Assembly (NCBI GenBank): GCA_022661535.1
Contig: JAKULF010000005.1
Coordinates: 2,542,001-2,606,000 of the forward strand
DNA: 64,000 nt
From: Eutypa lata
Taxonomy: Eukaryota; Ascomycota; Sordariomycetes; Xylariales; Diatrypaceae
Direction of reading: 5' to 3'
Part shown: positions 22,219 through 34,869 of the stretch, piece by piece
Position numbering within the stretch: the first letter of the stretch is position 1
Layout: every line of letters starts with the position of its first letter
The notes under the pieces: model-generated
Told to the model about the DNA's origin: nothing
Seen by the model: the letters and a program-made list of their open reading frames with translations, nothing else
Database searches by the model: none
Made by a program: the position numbers and the translations under genes

Positions 22219-23924
22219 TCAATCCTCCATACGGCCGAACATCATCTCGTCGTCGTCGTCGCTCCCGCGAGCTCTGTAACGCCGGTGACGGTCATCGTCA
22301 TCATCGCCCATCACGCTATCCTCACTTTCTTCCCTCTTAACAGTACCAGACTGGAACGATTCGCCCCGGGTAAAGCTTTCGGGCATTTGTCGGGCTTGGT
22401 AACTGTTTACGAAGCTTGTACTCATGAAAGCAGCTTGGTCGAGGTACTGCGCGGGCAAGGGAGGTACGGGAGGAGCGTCTTCGGGAAGTCTGGTATCCCG
22501 GGATCCTCCATTGCTGCCGAAACTGCAACTGAGCAGTTCGACCGCTGCAGCTAAATCGCGATCCTCTTGGTTTGTGTTCCCCATACCCGAAGATGGAGGG
22601 CGACGGTGATCCGAACTGCCATGGCGGTTGTGACCAAAGCCGGCCCCGTTCGGGATGCTGTTAGCGAAGTAAGACCCTGACGTGGCAGACTGGTACGATC
22701 GCGAATAGCCGCTTCCACCACTGTATCTCTTCGACGAACCGCGAAATGACAAAGAGCTCGTCGAGGGCAACCCGTCACCTTGCGGTGGCGGGGTGGTGTC
22801 AGCCGAACTGTGGCCATCATGCGGATCCGAGTAACCCGAAGCAGCAGGGGACGCTGAATCGGCCTCGCTAGCGAAGTCCTTGGCGGAATCCGGAGGAGTC
22901 GTTGATGAGTCCTTGACGTTCATCGCCACCAGGACTGACGCTGCTTCAAGTAGCTGAACTTGTTGATGCTTAGAAATAAGCAACTTAGAAGTGTAAGACC
23001 ATTCGGGAGTATGTTCCCACCTGTCCAGCAAATCGTCAACAGAGGTCCACGGTCAATCACTCGAATATTTTGGGGTATTCCCTGGGTGCTGGTCCTTGAC
23101 CTATCACAGAGCACATGCACTATAACTATACAGCGACCTGGGCGAGAGCATTCGGGATGTGGGTAGTGGGCAAAAAAAGGGTCACAAACAAATGCTTAGT
23201 CAAGCAGCTGCTATGCTTGTATCCTTTTCCACACTTATCACAGCGCAGCTCAATCCGGTTGCTCTTCTTACCATCATTGGTAAGTGGCTGACCGTCGCTG
23301 GCTCGCCGAACGCGGGATGTGTCCAATCCAATCTCGCCTTCATCGGCCGACATGTCATTTGAATCATCGTCAATTGCAGTGTCTTGACTATCCATCTTCT
23401 CATTCATGAACCTATGAGTCGGAAGGCTAGCCGGCGGGGAGGGCAGGCTACCCACGATGGCGGATCGAGCGGCAGCGGACTTCGACATGGTCCCACGACG
23501 CGGGTTGACGGCGATAGGAAGTGGGGTGACTTGATCACCTGCCTCTGTCAAGGCAGCTGCTACGGCAGCAATGTTGGTACCGTTACTCGTCATACTCTTC
23601 CGACGTGTTATTCGGTGGGCGGCATTGAGAGCGCCGGACAAGGCCGAATGGGAATGGTTACGAGAATGGGAGGATTGTCGAGCGGCCGCAGCAAAGGACG
23701 AAGGCGAGCCTGAAGGGATGGATTGACGGTGTTGGGACAATGGCCTGGCCGTCATTGGGATGTCCTATCGTGATAGACCTAGTGATCAGCAAGGTCCCTC
23801 TATTCTAGGAAGCAAGCTATGGTAGGTAGGTGCGTGTGTGTGATAGGTAAGAAGGAACCAATGCTCCCAATTCTGTGCAACTAGCTAGCTGGCATGTGTG
23901 TCTCGTTACCTTTGAAGAGGCCAT
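22219..23924 (-). CDS. C2H2 zinc-finger protein, probable transcriptional regulator
   Basis: Three exons (23924-23910, 23764-23190, 23020-22219) give 463 residues. Exon 1 encodes only MASSK before a GTAACG donor; exon 2 continues DIPMTARPLSQH in frame. The second intron uses a GTTTGT donor and GACAG acceptor and splits the finger, restoring CDKCGKGYKHSSCLTKHL followed by WEHTPEWSYTSKLLIS. The single C2H2 finger (two Cys, two His, His spacing KHLWEH) lies at about residues 180-203. The segment after it (KHQQVQLLEAASVLVAM) looks conserved. The rest is Ser/Pro-rich with an acidic tail (SVMGDDDDD) that could be an activation region. A nuclear DNA-binding role is likely from the finger type, but the targets are unknown. 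Confidence 0.85.
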
Positions 23925-26900
23925 TGTCTATAGAAAGAATGAATGGATTGTTGACAAGTTTATCTTTTTCTTTGGGCTAAAAGATGCCTGAACCCTGTGT
24001 CTCACCACTAGTTGAAGAAACAGCCAAAAAAAAAAAATAAGCAACTGCAGCAAAAGCAAGGTGGGAAAGCCAGGTGTGTGTGAGTGTTTGTGTGTATGTG
24101 TGTGTGTAGGAGAGAGTTTGGATGGTGGAGTGCGGGCTTGAAGATGGTATGGTGTGGAAGGGTTGTATGCAGCTATGCAGAAGCAAGGTCTAGGTAAGGT
24201 AGGTAGGTAGGAGGTAGGTAGGTAATCTTAAAGCAGGTTAGGTATAATAGTCAATGGTAGTGTTGTATGCGGGTGAGAGAGGTCGAGAGAAGGAGAGAAA
24301 AAAAGTCTCGCCGATCATCAAAATAATTTATTTTTTTAATTTTGGTCAATGGGAATGAAACAAAGATCCAACTTTCTCAATGGGTAAAAATAAAAAAGAT
24401 AGAACAGACAGTGTTCAAGTTGGAAGGCGGCAGCAAAATACATGCATACTTACATACATACATAGGGGGTACTCGGCATTCAGGTTTCACTTGATGATTT
24501 ACTATGTACATGTATGTAGGTACGAAGTGGACAAAGTATCCCGTCTGTTCTTTTCCAATTGATTTACTTTTTACATATGCCCCGAGCAGATGATTGATGA
24601 CCAGACTGCCAACGTCGGTTGACTTGCTTAGTTGGTCACTAATTATGTACCCGATGACCACCTAAATTCTAGGGTTCAATAATAATAAGCATCCAGATAT
24701 CTTTAGGGCCTAGTTAGGTATCTCCATAGTCTGTTCATAGTATGATTGCCTACCAGCCTACCTCCTGGAGCCTGGAGGTGGTGTGTTATGCTACCAAGAC
24801 CAAGTATCCAGCGTGGCTTTACTACTACGCACGCAGTACATACATAACTATGGAGGTATGGGTAATGAATGTTATGGTGGGTGGTGGCTCGGCCGGATGC
24901 CCTAGCTAATGTCTATCTACTATCATTAACGTAGGACGCAGGTTGGGTAATGTTCATATCTGCGGGACTTCGGAGTAGTGGCATCAATATTGAATGTACC
25001 TGGTAGGCAAAAGTCAATACATTTAATATTCGTATACATATACATGTATCTACTACATACGACTTGCTGGGAATGGAAATCAGATTGAGAGCTGTTATAG
25101 CCCATGCCCTATTCATGTAAACTGGAGCTCAAGCTTCCCCATGCACTTGAGACTGAATACTCACATATGCATGTAAGTTATGTACTTACATAGGTAGTTA
25201 TGTTTCTATTACCCAAACTTACAAAGCAGCAATTTCATTATACAAGTATACGAGTTTACACAATTACTTGTGCAATAGAAGGCATCTCTTGCGTAAGGTC
25301 TAACCAGACAGATAAGACAGATTAACTACGAAGTAGGTGCATATAATATGTAACTACAGCTATGTAGCTGAACTCTCAAACAGACACCGATGAACATAGA
25401 AACTAGAAGAACCCCCAGCGGGCCGGCCAGTCTGACAGGATGAGTAATTGTAGGGCTGTTTCGGGACTACTCTGTATGTAGAGGTAGTAGGTATGGAGGC
25501 ACACACATGCATGTATAATTCATAATGTGGGCTGTTTTAGTTATGATAAGGAGTGTTAAGGCTGGCAACAACAAATCGTATAATGAGCTCGTAATGCAAA
25601 GACAGGAAATTGCAGCGTTGTTGATCAACATCATTGAAAGTCTCCAAGTTGAGAGCTAAAAGAGCTGAAACAATACGCTCTTCGTAAGCAATATACTAGG
25701 AAGGTCTTACGAGCCACAACTGCGAGGGTATACTCTTCTCACGTTACGAAGCTGCTATGTAACTACATACCTAGGTATGTGACCTGATGAACCCGTCAGG
25801 AGCACTTGCAGAACTTATCAATATTGGTATTATTCGGTAGCAGGTAGTTGACATAAAAGATCTAGTTACTACGTTATGGACGTTTTGTGCAGTAGCTGCC
25901 CGCATAAGTGAGACTGGGAATTAGGAATGCTGCGTGGTGGTAATAACAACAGGAGTCCAGTAGTTAGTTATCCAGGCGGACTGCCGACTTCTGGCCTACA
26001 GATCGGGAATCGGGAGAAATCGAGGTTAGCGGGGTCACCCAACCCAGACAACCTGTTATGTAACTACAAGCCCCTAACAGCCCTAGTTAGCAGCAGGTAT
26101 GGGTGGGTGCTGTGTACCTACGTTTTGTGGGGGAATAAGAGCCCATTAATGCATGCTATGCAGCGATGTTGACTTGCTTCCCTTGGTTGATCAGGATCAG
26201 GAGGGCCTTGTGCAAAATATTCCCGTTGGTTAGGGTACCTGTCGACAAATCACAGCGAGCTCCAAATAAATGCCAGACTGGCAAAATGCAACCTGGAGCT
26301 TCCGAAGCAGGTACTACTACTAGTTACCTACTTATGTACAATACTAGCAACTGCTGCACAGCTGGAACGGACTGCACGCCGGATCTGTAGGTACAATACC
26401 TAAGCTTTGTTTGTACCTGACTAAAGTGAACCCCTAGAAGTGAAGACCACTAAGACTGGAAGACAGGAGCAAGTTACTAGGGGATGAGCTCTCTCATTGG
26501 TTAATAGTACGATATATAATCGTCTAAGCATTGGAAGTGCTGAACTGTCAACTTGTTGTCGTTTATCCCAGTTATCCATACTCAGGAGTTATCAGTGCTG
26601 ATTCGTCGCGGGGTTTTATTAATTGAGGAATCGACACAACTACATGGGAGTGGGAGTTTAACTAACAAGACGCTATCTCCTCGGCCACCTATTACCCCGG
26701 TAAGAGGACCGCCGCACTATCAAACCCGGTCGCACATCTTCCTCTCGGTCTGCTGGTAGCACGCCCCGTCGTGATTGGATCATTCCCTTGCGTCTTCTCC
26801 TAGTAGCGACTAGTCCAATATGCATGTAGACCACTGTTCTCGGAACTGAGGGGTTACTTTCACTTCGTAGGTGGTCAAGGTGGTTAAACGTACACCCAGA

Positions 26901-29413
26901 CAGGAACTCGGGGTTGAAGCGGCTATTCTTAGCAATTGAGTGTGCGGATAAGCTACCTACATACCTACCATGTCTTGGTGATCTAGAGACTATCTAGTTA
27001 GTAGGTATCTCACTACTAGGCCCAAGGAACGAGGCATTCATCGGGCGGCCTCTTTTCCCCCTTACTTTGGTTTTGATGGTTAATGTATGTATGTAAAGTC
27101 CGCGCATTTTTCTTCATCAGTGAAAAGAAAGGTGAAATGCTCTCGTTAACGTCTATAGGTTGTCTCGGATAACGCCATAAGGCTTGCCTTTTTTCTTCTA
27201 CAATAGCTTAGTTATCTGGTTATGTAGACGGTTTCACGCCTTGTGACCACACAGCAGTTGTGGTCGATCGGGGCTATGCGGAGGATAAGCCACCATCTCG
27301 ATTTATGTGGTTCTCTCTGAAGCGCGTCAGCTGATATATTCGGAGCTTGAGGGTTCCTGAGCCCTGGTGACTTGTATTAGCCTGTGCTAATGATTCATGA
27401 ACAGGCGCCGAGTGTTAATTCTATCGCCCGTCTCTTTCTCTATAGTGGCTACTTTAACGAGCCAATCAATCTCAAGACTCGAGATTCAAGCCGTTCAAAA
27501 TGGAGGAAACTCCCCTTTGTAACGGTTACATATGTAGGTAGCTTCACTCACGGGCAGACGGGCTAGGGTTGATCCTGGCTGAAGATCAGATGAATGCCGG
27601 CTGTTGAGCGGCTTTCAGACCACTCTGGGCCATTTCGTCTTCTGAGTGGAAAATCGACTCCGTTATTGAGCCCCGATATCCTCCAAGAAGCGATCATTGC
27701 CCCATGGTGACTACTAGGGGCTCAATGAATATTCCTAAGATCTACAGATCACTGGACTACTGCGAGTTCCCAGCTGCTTTCTTGCATGATGGGCACTCGG
27801 GGCCGGCTAACTACATAGTTGTCGTAGACCACCACCACAACCTCCAAGTACATTACTATAGTATAATACATAGCTGGCTAGGTGATTCTTATCTCCACAC
27901 CTTGCCGTGGAGTGGGGAGGAGTTCGCATCGTCTAAGCAGGGGCTCTGGTTTACTATGTATGAGGAGAGACGACAGACGACAGCCACAGTTCTTGGCCTT
28001 ATCAGACATCGAACACATCTTGTCCAAAACGGGTCTTGGCTTTTCGACCGGCTTCGAAACATTAGATATCAGATTTTAAGCCGCTCGCTTATTACTGTAC
28101 ACAATGAATAATTTTTCGAGGCGTCATCTAACTAGCAAAAGGGAAAGAAACTTTTTTTTTGTTGAGGACTTGAACCAACATACACAAATAGCTTAGCTGA
28201 AAGGGGAAGCTGAGGAGGTGTAGGTAGCCCTGGGATCTGAAAATCGACTTTCAACTAGAGGATCTGGACCGTGAGAATCTGGACCGTCCAAAAAGACCAT
28301 GTTAGATATTCGCTAGTGCTACCAAGAGCTTGAAGGTTGCACGAGTCCCTTCTTCTGGAATTAATAATATTGAATTTTTCACCTTGGCTACTGCTACTAC
28401 ACCTCATAATTTTCTTGTTCATGACCCTTTTACCCCTCCTACTAAAGCTCCAGGAGAGTACCGGAAGCTTGGGCGTGTATTGTCATCCAGAGAAGCGGCA
28501 TACTGGAGACAGCCACCCCCAAAGTCTAGAGCAACAACTAAAATATGTCGCCACCTCCCTCCAGGCCGTTGTAAAAGTGTTAGGCTATAATGAAGATTGC
28601 TTATCCGACTAGGAGAGCGTGTGAATACCCAACTTCCAAAACTGTGCAAGCATTTCGTGGCCAAGTTTGTTCGGGTTCCGATGTTGAAGCTCCATTTAGT
28701 CATCCTAGTTTCTGCTTCGATTATTTGGTAAGACATCCTTAATTAAGCGAGATGGTTTCTCGAAATCCTTATTCCACGATTTATAATATGTCAAAACGAA
28801 CGATCGAGATCCGTTCATGGCAACCGACTTTCCCTAAAAATCTTCTACTCCTAGCCAACTAGTGGAAGCGTGAAACGACGCAACAATTCGTCGACTAAGA
28901 CAAGTCGAATCTTGAGATCACTGAGGACTACAAACCGTGAAAGAGTAGCCTATATGAGTCATCTCATCTCTCTACGTAATGGGTCCTAGGCTAACCACCT
29001 CAACTAGGGCTTTTCTGTTCAAAGCACTACGGAGACCAATGCGAGCTCGTGATGAACTACGTCCGGATGCGCCGCTGAATGACGAGGCTTTCTACGTAGC
29101 CAAAGGCTACGACAAATCTGACATCATTATATAAGCAAGAATAAAAAAGAAAGAAAGAAGGGACAATTGCTCAGGTGAACAGACATGGTCATCCGGCTCA
29201 ATGACTCCGGTTCATGATGAATTACCTCAGAGAGGGGGGCTCCACATGGTGGTCGAAGTGATCAGCGGCGGCTCAGCCTCTCCGCCTCGCTCGCACTCTT
29301 GAAATGTCACCGTCATGGTTATGTTTCCTCTTACGTTCTCCCAGGAGTTCATGCGCTTATGATTCGACTCGGCAGCCCTCTCAACACTTGAACAATTTGA
29401 ACAAAGAAGATAC
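23925..29413. other. Gene-poor region, no gene recognised
   Basis: About 5.5 kb has no supported gene beyond the upstream region of the zinc-finger gene. Features seen are (TGTG)n stretches at 24070-24110, a (GGTA)n cluster at 24194-24226 and many TACATAC/TAGGTA motifs. The longest ATG-started frame is 27704-28111 (plus, 135 codons), whose product has no recognisable domain. Base composition varies but is not visibly RIP-depleted. Confidence 0.55.
24194..24226 (+). repeat. (GGTA)n tetranucleotide cluster
   Basis: Imperfect TAGG/GGTA repeats lie upstream of the zinc-finger gene. They are one of several similar clusters in this window. Confidence 0.8.
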
Positions 29414-29815
29414 ATGATCCTGCATAGCTATGTAGTGGCTAGCATCTGCGCTGTTGTCTGGCTTGCTGTCTCTCCCCCTCTCTCTCGGCCGAACTTTGAT
29501 CGCACAACCGCCCTCTCCCAGCTTTCCATTGTAGTACAAGACGAATTACCAAACACAGGAGGATCAGCGATGCCCCTGTGGGGGTGTAGTCTGCCCTACC
29601 CGTCATCAGCAAGGAGCGGCACTAACAAGTTCCTAATAGACTCTGGGATGTACCCGTGGTGTACCGGATCGTCGGTCCCTTGCACGTGGGAGGGCAGGGG
29701 ACGAAGACACCTACATACATACCCCCAACGATACCAACAAGCATGTAATCGTCAACTACCTACATGTCTAGGTGGTACGTCAGCGTCAGCATGTACTACG
29801 CTGTCGACTGTCTGA
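29414..29815 (+). CDS. Candidate small secreted Cys-containing protein (doubtful gene)
   Basis: The open frame begins at ATG 29414 and encodes 133 residues. The first 20 or so are hydrophobic with a polar start (MILHSYVVASICAVVWLAVS), as in a signal peptide. After that the chain contains six Cys, some in short spacing (PWCTGSSVPC). The location is in gene-poor DNA 1.1 kb from a RIP-mutated island, the kind of place where effector genes are often found in plant-associated fungi. No homolog is recognised, no intron is seen and codon use is not distinctive, so this may be a chance frame. Confidence 0.25.
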   Translation: MILHSYVVASICAVVWLAVSPPLSRPNFDRTTALSQLSIVVQDELPNTGGSAMPLWGCSLPYPSSARSGTNKFLIDSGMYPWCTGSSVPCTWEGRGRRHLHTYPQRYQQACNRQLPTCLGGTSASACTTLSTV

Positions 29816-30927
29816 CCAATACAACAACGGCCAAGCTTACCTAGGCATTTCCGTCCCGAGTACCTCAATAGTTTAGAGCTCTAATGTTCCCTAGGGATCT
29901 TCGCCGCAAACAAAGTTTCCGGGAGCCTGGAATTACATGATAATAAGCTTTCATCGCCGTGCAAATGAATCAACCAGAAGCCACGCTAGCTATCTAGCCT
30001 AGACGATACAGACACGGACAATCGTATTAGTGTGAGAGTGTAGTTAGGTATGATAAACATATACAATGATAGACATACATAAATATTCCTGTGGACGACT
30101 ATGCATGTAATACATATATCCCATTGACGTATAACTTTGACTTAGTATTTGGTGTAGCAGTTAGAGTAGTGTTTGGAGTTTTCCATACATACTTACGTAC
30201 GATGTGCCCGTCCAAAGGAGCTATTCATGCATTACGGCAGATGCGTTCTAAACTAACTAATCCCAATTGCAAGCAGCAGTGCGTCTAACACATGCATACA
30301 TCATCCACTAGCCATTCTTGTCATTATAATACGTGCATGACTTGATTCTCCATTTGTAGAGATGCTTAACTGGATCAGAATTATTACATATGTGTATGCA
30401 GAATATGTAGGGGAACGTTGACGGTGATATTTGGAATTTTATCTAACCCCGCCGCAGAGCATGTAACTATTGTACACGAGAAATCGTGGTGGGGACTTTA
30501 TAGCCAACCCCTCGATGACGTAGGTAGATCGTTGTCGCGAAATTCGCATTGATTATACTTACCAAGCAGACGCTATTCCATACTTCCACCACTCCTCCGC
30601 GATGCCCCTCCGTGGATAGGCATACATATCAAGGTAAGGGAGGCAGGGGTTGGCAAGCTAAAGTCAAGGTAATTATGTATAATAACTTGTCTAACTCAAC
30701 CGTCATACTTGGTACTATATACGTACATATGGATGTAGCTGCTGGATACCTAGTATATAATGTAATGCAAGTAAGTATCCCAAAAGTGGGAGAAGCGCAA
30801 GGCACCGAAATTACAGCCTATATACACCTTCCATTATTTAGTCCCATGATCAAGTGATACCTTGCAACCATGAGTGGTCATAAATCTCCCCCGCCTTTCC
30901 TATTCGGGTGTTAGTTAGCGTGTCCTC
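29816..30927. other. Intergenic region next to the A+T island
   Basis: This 1.1-kb stretch has normal base composition. Open frames such as 30091-30288 and 30549-30857 have no recognisable product. No gene or RNA was seen. Confidence 0.5.
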
Positions 30928-30949
30928 GTAGTGGGTCAGTAGTGGGTCA
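30928..30949 (+). repeat. Tandem 11-bp duplication at the left edge of the A+T island
   Basis: The unit GTAGTGGGTCA occurs twice in immediate succession at the exact point where composition begins to fall. A similar unit, GTGGTGGGTCG, lies in the same orientation at 34263-34273 on the far side of the island. Confidence 0.8.
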
Positions 30950-33900
30950 CTTACTATTTTTTGTAAGTATTTTAAGGCTAAAATCACCGGTTGCTTATAA
31001 CAACCTTTCGGCTTATCTTTTTTATAAAAATATATTAAAAAATTTTTAAAATTAATTATTAAATTTAATTATTATATAAAATTAATAAAATAAATTAAAT
31101 ATATAAATTCTTTACGTTTAAAAAAATCTTTTTTATTTATTTTTATTATATAAAGCTTTTTTTAAATTTAAAGCTTTTTATATTAATATTTTAAATATTA
31201 ATAAACGTTTTAAAAATTATTAATAAAATATTAAAAAAATTTATTAACGATTTTAAATCGTTTTTATTAAATAAATAAAAAAATCTTTATTATAATTTAA
31301 ATAAAGTTATCGTTAACTTTATACGTAATATTTATTTTAATCGTATTATAAATCGTATTATTAATTATAAAAAACAAATCGTATATATTATATTATTTTA
31401 ATAATAACGATATATAATTAATTTTTAAAAATAAATATAAAAGCATTTATAAATTTATATAATTTAAATTATTAAATATAATCGTAATATAAATAATAAA
31501 TATTATATAAATAACGTTATTATTATATAAAATATTTTCGTTATTTATTAAATTTAATTAATAAAAAGAAAACTTAATAATCGATTTTATTATTAAAATT
31601 AACGATAATATAAATAAAAATATTATAATTAATTATATTAATATTAAAGTATTTATTAATATAATTATTATCGTAAAATTTAATTATAATAATAAAAACT
31701 TTAAGTTTAATATAATAATTTATAATATAAATAACTTAATAATTTTCTTTTTAAACTTTTTTATAAATTTAATTATTAATTATATAAAAAGCTTTATTAT
31801 AATATTTTTCGTATCGTAAAATCGTTATTAAAGTTATTTTATAAAATTAAAAATATTTTTTTAAATATAAAAAAAATAAAAGAATTTTAATTATTATATT
31901 ACATTTTTATTTAATCGTTTAATAAATTTTTTAATTAAAAGTAATTCGTTAAATAAAAAATTATTTTATTTATATTTATAAGTTTTAAAATTATTACGAA
32001 ATAACGTTATTATTAATTTAAATTATTATTTTTTAATAAGTTTTTTTTTAAAATATTTTATTTAAAAATATTTATAAAACATTTATTATTTATATTAAAA
32101 TTTATAAAAATATTAAAAATACGAAAAGTTAATTTAAAATTATACTTTTTTATTTTTATTAATTATTTTTTACGTTATTTTAAATTTTTTTATCGTTAAA
32201 TTTTAAAGTTAAATAAATAATTATAATAATAAAAAATTATATATTTTTAAAAATAAAAGCTTTTATACGATTTTAATTAATTCGTTTATATTAACGTTAT
32301 AATGTTATTTATAAATAACGTTAATTATTTTAATAATTATTTTTTTTAAAAAAATTATTTTTAATTATTTTTTTTATTTATTATTTTTTAAATTTATATA
32401 AAAGTTTTTAAAAAATAAAATAATTAAAACTTAAAATAATATAAACTTAAAAAACTTAATAAAAATAATTTATTTTTTATATTTTTTATTTAATTTATTA
32501 ATTAAAAATTTACGTAATTTATTAAACGTAAAACTTTTAAAAATAAAAGTTATTATTTAATAATAATATTAATAAATTACTTTAAAGTTTATTAATATAT
32601 AAAAGTTAATCTTTTAATAATATATTTCGTAATTTATTTTATTAATAATAAAATATAAAACTTTTTTAATTTATTTACGAATTAAACGAAATAATTTATT
32701 AAATAAATCTTTTTTAATAATTTAAAATTAATAATATTAATATAATAAATTATTTAATTTTAAAAATAAATTATTAAAATAACGATAATTTTTTTATTTA
32801 ATTATTAAATTATTATTTATTATATACGTTAAATTAAAGAAAAATATTAATTTAATAATTATTATTAAATACGTTTAAATAATAAATAAATATTATATTT
32901 ATATAAAAAAGTAACTTTTAAATTTTTAAAAATTATAACGATTTTAAATTAAAAAAATAAATAAATATTACTTTAATTAATTAATATCGTATATTAAATT
33001 TATTAATATTAAAAAGTTATCGTAAATTAAAATTAAAATTTACGTTTTATAAATAAAAATAAATTTATATATAATTATTAACTTTTTTATTTTTTTTTTA
33101 ATAATTATTAAATAATTAATTATTATTTTTTTATAAAATAAATCGTTTTTTTTATAAAACTTAATAAAGTTATTTAATTATTTTATATAATTATTTATTT
33201 ATATAATAATATCGTTATTTTTTAAAAATATAATTTTTTTTTAATTATTTAATGTATTTTAATTAATTATTTTTAATAAATTAACTTTTATAATAATTAT
33301 ATATAAATCGAAATTATTTTTTTATTTATTAATAATTATTTTAATATTAAAGTTATAATTAATATTAATAAATTTTTTAAAAATAAATTAAATTTTATCG
33401 TTATAACGTTTAATATTATACGATTAAATAAAATAATAATAATTATTTTTAAAATAAATAATTATTTAAAATAAAATAAATAAATTAATAAAATATTATA
33501 ATTTAAATATTAAATATATATTATTTATTATTTTAATATTTTTTATTATAATATTATTATTAATTTTATATTTAATTATAATTAATATATTAATTTTATA
33601 AAATATAATAAAAGTATTAAATTTATTAATTTTATTTTTATTTTTAATTTTTTTAAACTTTTAAAAAAAACGATAATAATATTATTATTTTTTATATAAT
33701 TATTTAATAAAAAGCTTATCGTTAATATAATTATTATAATAAAATTAAACGTTATTAACGAAAAAAAATAAATTAATTTATTTATTAATAATTAATATTA
33801 TTTATTATATAAAATAATTATTTAAACGTTATTATTATTTAAAAATTTAAAAATATTAATAATTAAAATAATAATTAAATTAAAAAAGATAAAATAAAAG

Positions 33901-34251
33901 CGTTATTATATTAAATATAAATATATATAAATAAAAAATAATAAAGTTAATAATAAATAAAATAAAAAAAAAATTTATTAATAAATTTATTAATAAATTT
34001 ATTAATAAAATTATTAATAAATAAAAAAAAAAAAAAAAAAGTTAAAAAAAAATTATAAAATAAATAAAAAATCATTAAAATAATAAAATAATAAATATAA
34101 AATTTATAATAAATAAATTTTTTTTATTAATAAATTATTTAATTTATAAATTCGTAAATAATTAAACGTAATTTAAATAACTTTAAAATAAAAATAATAA
34201 ATAAAAAAGTAAACAATTAACGACTTAATTCAACGTTAACATTAACCCACT
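30941..34251. mobile_element. RIP-mutated A+T island, probable dead transposable element
   Basis: About 3.2 kb is composed almost wholly of A and T. The few C and G that remain sit mainly in CpG, GpC or CpT contexts, and CpA and TpG dinucleotides are nearly absent. This is the expected end state of RIP, which converts C to T at CpA on both strands of repeated DNA in filamentous ascomycetes. No open frame of note survives. The edges are sharp: AGTGGGTCA at 30941 on the left, and TTAACCCACT at 34242-34251 on the right, whose reverse complement is AGTGGGTTAA. These could be remnant terminal inverted repeats, which would suggest a DNA transposon, but the match is only about nine bases and the element class cannot be given. 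Confidence 0.75.
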
Positions 34252-34869
34252 TAAATACAGTGGTGGTGGGTCGAAAATGGAACTAAGTGGGGGTTCCGAA
34301 ACAAGAAAGGTTAAGGAGATATAAGATCACCCTGCAACCATCCATGGTCGGCTGCCGGCAGAGTGGCTGCTGCCCCTCCATCTTGGCGTCCGTCTATTGG
34401 GGCTATTTCGTGTGCAACTCATCGTTAACGCTATGTGACAAATCAAGAAGTTTACCTAGTACTCAAAAGACAATTGACTAGCGGCCTATGAGTTCCAATT
34501 ACGGTAGCTCTAGTCTCGGGAGTAATTATTAGTCATTTAGACACGTTTCCCTTCTTGGATTATACGACTCTTTCTGCTACAGCGGGTAGCTCTAACGGCA
34601 ACTTCACAAACTGGACGGCCTATACTCTTGTTTTAGGTAACTTCTTAAGGGGTTTAGCTACCTAGTGTAGGACTGTACCCTGGCTCCGCTTCTACATCAT
34701 CAGACCTTGCAAGTAGAAGGTAGCCTGTTCGATATATGCATCAGCCTCTTTCATACCTGACTAGCCTTGAACAAACCTACCTCCTCATCTAACCATACCA
34801 CTATTATTAAACAGAAATCAGAATAAGAAAACAGAGATAATTTAAGAAAGGGAAGAAAAGAAAGACAAA
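34252..34869. other. Intergenic region right of the island
   Basis: Composition returns to normal abruptly at about 34230-34260. The 618 bases contain the probable promoter and A-rich leader of the DUF3602 gene. Nothing else is recognised. Confidence 0.5.

Noticed and set aside
30941..34251. A+T island as a mitochondrial DNA insertion
   Set aside because: Mitochondrial DNA of fungi keeps CpA and TpG and would show fragments of rRNA, cox or nad genes. The selective loss of CpA/TpG fits RIP instead.
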